Under the pieces are notes generated by a model. It was given only the letters and a program-made list of their open reading frames with translations, searched no databases and was not told the origin of the DNA. The translations under genes were made by a program, and so were the position numbers. From Piliocolobus tephrosceles (Eukaryota; Chordata; Mammalia; Primates; Cercopithecidae), in assembly GCF_002776525.5 (NCBI RefSeq), contig NC_045443.1:45662547-45726546 (forward strand): DNA of 64,000 nt, in the 5' to 3' direction. Shown piece by piece: positions 60,393 to 64,000 of this stretch; position 1 is the first letter of the stretch, and every line of letters begins with the position of its first letter.

Positions 60393-61241
60393 AGTGAGGT
60401 AAGTTAAAGGACACCCAGTTGGTGTTCACTGTGAAATCTGGTGTCCGAAATGTTCTGTTGAGTGACTGTAAGAGAGTGGGAAAAGTTTTTTTTCCCAAAA
60501 TGGGAAAAATAAATCATTAAAATTTAACGCATTAACAGAAAAAGGATAGAAACTATATGAATACCCAGATAGTTATAGGAAAAGTGTTGGATAAAATTCA
60601 ACATCCATTTATTATTTTTTAAGAAACTATTAACAAACTAGGAATAAAATGAAACTTCTTCAACCTGACAAAGTATCTACAAAAACCTAGAGCAAACATC
60701 CTACATACTGATAAAACATTGGAAACTTTGCCTTTGAAATCATGAATAACACAAAGATGATTGCTAGGTCAAATTCTAGCAACATTGTGCCATAGCTCTT
60801 AGCCAGTAACGTTAGACAAGAAAAAGATAAACACTGTGCAGACTGAAAAGGAAAAAACAAAATTGACTTTATTCATAGGTGATTGTATACAAAAAATCTG
60901 CAGTAATCTACAGATAACCTGTTGGAATTAATAAGTAAAGTGGCTTGATAGAATAGAAACATAAAAATTCATTTTATTTCTACACGCCATCAATTAAAAA
61001 TAGTTTTTTTAATTTTAAAGGGTTACCAATTACAATGTTGTCAAAATTTTTAAGTACTGCTTTAAATATAATAAAAGATGTATAAGACTTCTATGAAACC
61101 CTTTTGAAAGATATAAAATAAGACTCAAATAATGAAATAGATATTATACTACTGTTTGGGAAGAGTTAACATTGTAAAGATGCAAATTACCCTCAAACTG
61201 AGCTACAGAGTCAAAGCAATTGCAATTAAAATCCCAACAGT

Positions 61242-61242
<1 letters not shown>

Positions 61243-61268
<26 letters not shown>
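61243..61268. repeat. (GT)n microsatellite
   Basis: About 13 GT units at the A-tail end of the reverse Alu. Confidence 0.97.
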
Positions 61269-61274
<6 letters not shown>

Positions 61275-61553
61275 CTGACAGAGTCTCACTCTGTCACCCA
61301 GGCTGGAGTGCAGTGGTGCGATCTTAGCTCACTGCAACCTCTGCTTCCCAGGTTCAAGCAATTGTCCTGCCTCAGCTTCCTGAGTAGCTGGGATTACAGA
61401 TGCACGCCACCATGCCTGGCTAATTTTTATATTTTTAGTAGAGACGGGGTTTCACCATATTGGTCAGGCTGGTCTCCAACTCTCAACCTTGTGATCCGCC
61501 AGCCTTGGCCTCCCAAAGTGCTGGGATTACAGACGTGAGCCACCTTGCCCAGC
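61269..61553 (-). mobile_element. Alu nested in L1
   Basis: Complete Alu in reverse; AATCCCAACAGTTTT is present on both sides (61221 and 61561). Confidence 0.95.
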
Positions 61554-61973
61554 AAAAAAAATCCCAACAGTTTTTTAATGAAATATGACAAAATATTTAT
61601 AAAATTAAACAAATGCATTAGCCAAGAACATCGTTAAAGAACAAAGTAAGAATTCTTGCTCTATCAAATATCGACTTAATATAAAGAAATATTAATTAAA
61701 ACATGTTAATGATGCAAATATGGACTAATAATAGACCAATGGAATAACGTAGGATAACCAGAAAGAGACCTACGTGTATTTAGACCCTTGAATTATGATA
61801 AAAATGACAATGAAGAACAGTGGAGAAAGAGTAGACTTTTTAATAAATCATTCTGGAAAATACAAAAATCATATGGGAAACAAAAAAATGTAATCCCTAC
61901 CTCACAACATCCACACAAATCAATTCCAAATAGATTATAGAACTAAACAGAAAGCAAAATATACTGTTTAGAT

Positions 61974-62878
61974 GAGTCTGGGCACAATAGCTCACACCTA
62001 TAGTCTCACCATCTTGGGAGGCTGAAGCAGGAAGATCACTTTATCTCAGGAGTTCGAGACCAGCCTGGACAACATGGCAAAACACCATGTCTACAAAAAA
62101 TTAAAAAATTAGCTAGGTATGGTGGCACACCCCTGTAGTTCCAGGTACTTGAGAGGCTGTTGTGGGAGGATCACTTGAGCCTGGGAGGTTGAGGCTACAG
62201 TGAGCAGAAATTGTACGACTGCATGCCGGCCTGGGCAACAGAGCAAGACTCTGTCTCAACAAGAAAAAAAGAAAAAAAAAAATTTTAAAAATTGGGGCAC
62301 TTTGGAAGGCCGAAGAGGGCAGATCACGAGGTCAGGAGTTTGATACCAACCTGACCAATATGGTAAAAACCTGTCTCTACTAAAAATACAAAAATTAGCC
62401 AGGCGTGGTGGCAGGTGCCCATAGTCCCAGCTACTTGGGAGGATGAGGCAGGAGAATCACTTGAACCTGGAAAGCAGAGGTTGCAGTCAGCCGAGATCAT
62501 GCCACCGCACTCCAGCCCAGGTGACAGAGTAAGACTCTGTCTCAAAAAAAAAAAAAAAAAAAAAAAAATTTAGCTGGTCATGGTGGCTTACATCTATAAT
62601 CCCAGCACTTTGGGAGGCTGTGGCAGGCAGATCACAAGGTCAGGAGTTCGAAACCAGTCTTGACAGCATAGTAAAACCCTGTCTCTACTAAAAATACAAA
62701 AAATTAGTCAAGTCTGGCAGTGTGCCCCTGTAATCCCAGCCACTAGGGAGGTTGAGTCGAGAAAATCACATGAACCTGGGAGGCGAAGGTTGCAGTGAGC
62801 CGAGATCACACAACTGCACTCCAGCCTGGGTGACAGAACAAGACTCCATCTCAAAAAGAAAAAAAAAAAAAAAAAAAA
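61974..62878 (+). mobile_element. Three consecutive Alus
   Basis: Alus at 61974-62277, 62287-62568 (5'-truncated) and 62570-62878, head to tail in the same orientation, each ending in an A tail. Confidence 0.93.
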
Positions 62879-63780
62879 GGTTAAAATATAGAAAGGTATC
62901 TTTATTATGTCAGAATAAGTGAAGTTTTTTTTTAAAACACCATCAAAAGAAACCACTAGCCATAAAGAAAAATAAAAATAAAGTAATCACATTAAACTAT
63001 TAATTTTGTTCTATAAAAGGTACTAAAGAAGAGCAAGCCACAAAGTGAAAAGAGACATTTATAACACATATAATGACTAAGAATTTGTATACTTGGTATC
63101 TAGAATATATGAAGAACTCATGTGAATCCTTACTGAAAGCTCCATAAAAATGGTCAAAAGCTTGAACCAGAATTTTACAAGGAATAAATTCAAGTGGCAA
63201 TGAAAATATGAGAGGGAATTCAACCACATTAGTAATCAGGGAAATGTAAATTAAAACCTCAGTGTGTTACCACTATGCATCCATAAGATCAGCCAAAAGT
63301 TGTAAAGTCTGACAAAACTAACATAATGAGGACTTTCATAAACTGCTGGTAGGAGTGAAAGTGGTGCAACCACTTTAGAAAACATTTTGGCAAATATGAA
63401 GATATGCAAGTCCTAGGACTCAGCAATTCCACTGCCACATATAAACACTAAAGAAATTCATGCATATGCCCCAGGATAATTATAAAAAAAAAAAAAAAAA
63501 ACTGTTAATAGATGCATTGCTGACAATCCCCAAACCTATTAACCTATTAACCCATTAATATTAACAAATGTCCATTAAGAGTATAATAGATACATTTTGG
63601 TACAAGTCCTACAATAGAATATAGCACCAAAATGAACAATGTGCAGCTACACAGTCACTGATGTATCTAAAAACATAATATTGAATAAAATAACCCAAGC
63701 CAAAAAAGAAAGCCTACAGAAAGATTCCAGTTAAGTTTAAAAGCAAGAAAAACAAATTATATTTTATTGGATGCACAGTT

Positions 63781-64000
63781 AAGTGGTACCTTGTAAAGAA
63801 ATGTAAGGAAGTAATGATTATCTCTAGGCATGGAGAGAGTTGCAGTCAAAAAGGGCTTTCTGGAGGTGTGGCTATCCTCCATTAAGTGGCCTGAGAATTT
63901 GGGGGCCCATCTGGGATTTGCATTCTCCTCTGGGGAAGGGTCTCTGGTCCCCTCTCATAAGGAGATGCACCCTGCTGCCTTGTTACAGTGGCCTCAGGGG
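63781..64000. other. Unassigned sequence at the window end
   Basis: 220 bp without recognised gene or repeat. Confidence 0.4.

Larger units (their letters stand above)
58190..60450 (+). mobile_element. LTR interrupted by two other LTRs
   Basis: Pieces at about 58190-58427, 59195-59442, 59945-60083 and 60393-60450 read as one LTR (ATTGGGACTTTCAACCCCAC ... GAGCTGCTCTAGCAAATTAAT ... GTATAGATGACAAC). Family not certain. Confidence 0.55.
60500..63780 (+). mobile_element. Old L1 fragment broken by Alus
   Basis: Decayed ORF2 RT to 3' region: about 60500-61240, 61555-61970 and 62880-63780 join into one L1. No open frame. Confidence 0.75.

Overview
This is primate nuclear DNA, almost certainly the ortholog of human 12q13.11. 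Most of the window is interspersed repeats: about 38 Alu copies (including AluY-like ones), two near-full-length L1s, an LTR7 (HERV-H) solo LTR and a MER11 (HML-8) solo LTR. Together with the LALBA gene these point to a catarrhine. The LALBA protein differs from my memory of the human one at about seven positions, so an Old World monkey or gibbon is likelier than human or a great ape (inference). Two runs of N mark an assembled scaffold.

Only two protein-coding genes can be supported. (1) An olfactory receptor on the + strand (28051-31123) of the OR8S1-like class. Its reading frame is complete only if a 2137-bp interval with GT..AG ends is spliced out inside the coding region. (2) LALBA, alpha-lactalbumin, on the - strand (38168 down to 36080), with four exons, all splice sites and a 142-codon frame intact, a TATA box and a poly(A) signal. 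The two genes converge. The interval between them holds Alus, an ancient MIR-like SINE and an L2 element.

Layout: 1-10 kb, Alus, a Tigger-like DNA transposon, a palindromic element, L1 pieces, a MaLR LTR and another LTR-like block. 10.04-24.86 kb, one class I endogenous retrovirus on the - strand, with paired LTRs of about 675 bp and a 4-bp target duplication. It was later invaded by a full-length L1 (15.64-22.04 kb, 12-bp target duplication), Alus and other LTRs. 24.9-28 kb, mostly unassigned sequence plus the LTR7 solo LTR. 28-31 kb, olfactory receptor. 31-39 kb, Alus, L2 and LALBA. 39-50 kb, Alus, L1 debris, a decayed ERVL-like provirus and a composite LTR/Alu region with a locally duplicated segment. 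50.3-57.4 kb, an old full-length L1 carrying two Alus and a MER11 LTR. 58-60.5 kb, a stack of LTRs inserted in one another. 60.5-63.8 kb, an old L1 broken by Alus.

The two genes are not functionally linked: one is an odorant GPCR, the other a mammary-specific subunit of lactose synthase. I see no new multi-gene system. The observations most worth checking are the coding-region intron of the olfactory receptor, the dated nested retroelement series, and a non-transposon-like segment copied into the middle of an Alu. Assignments of repeat families are from memory and by eye.
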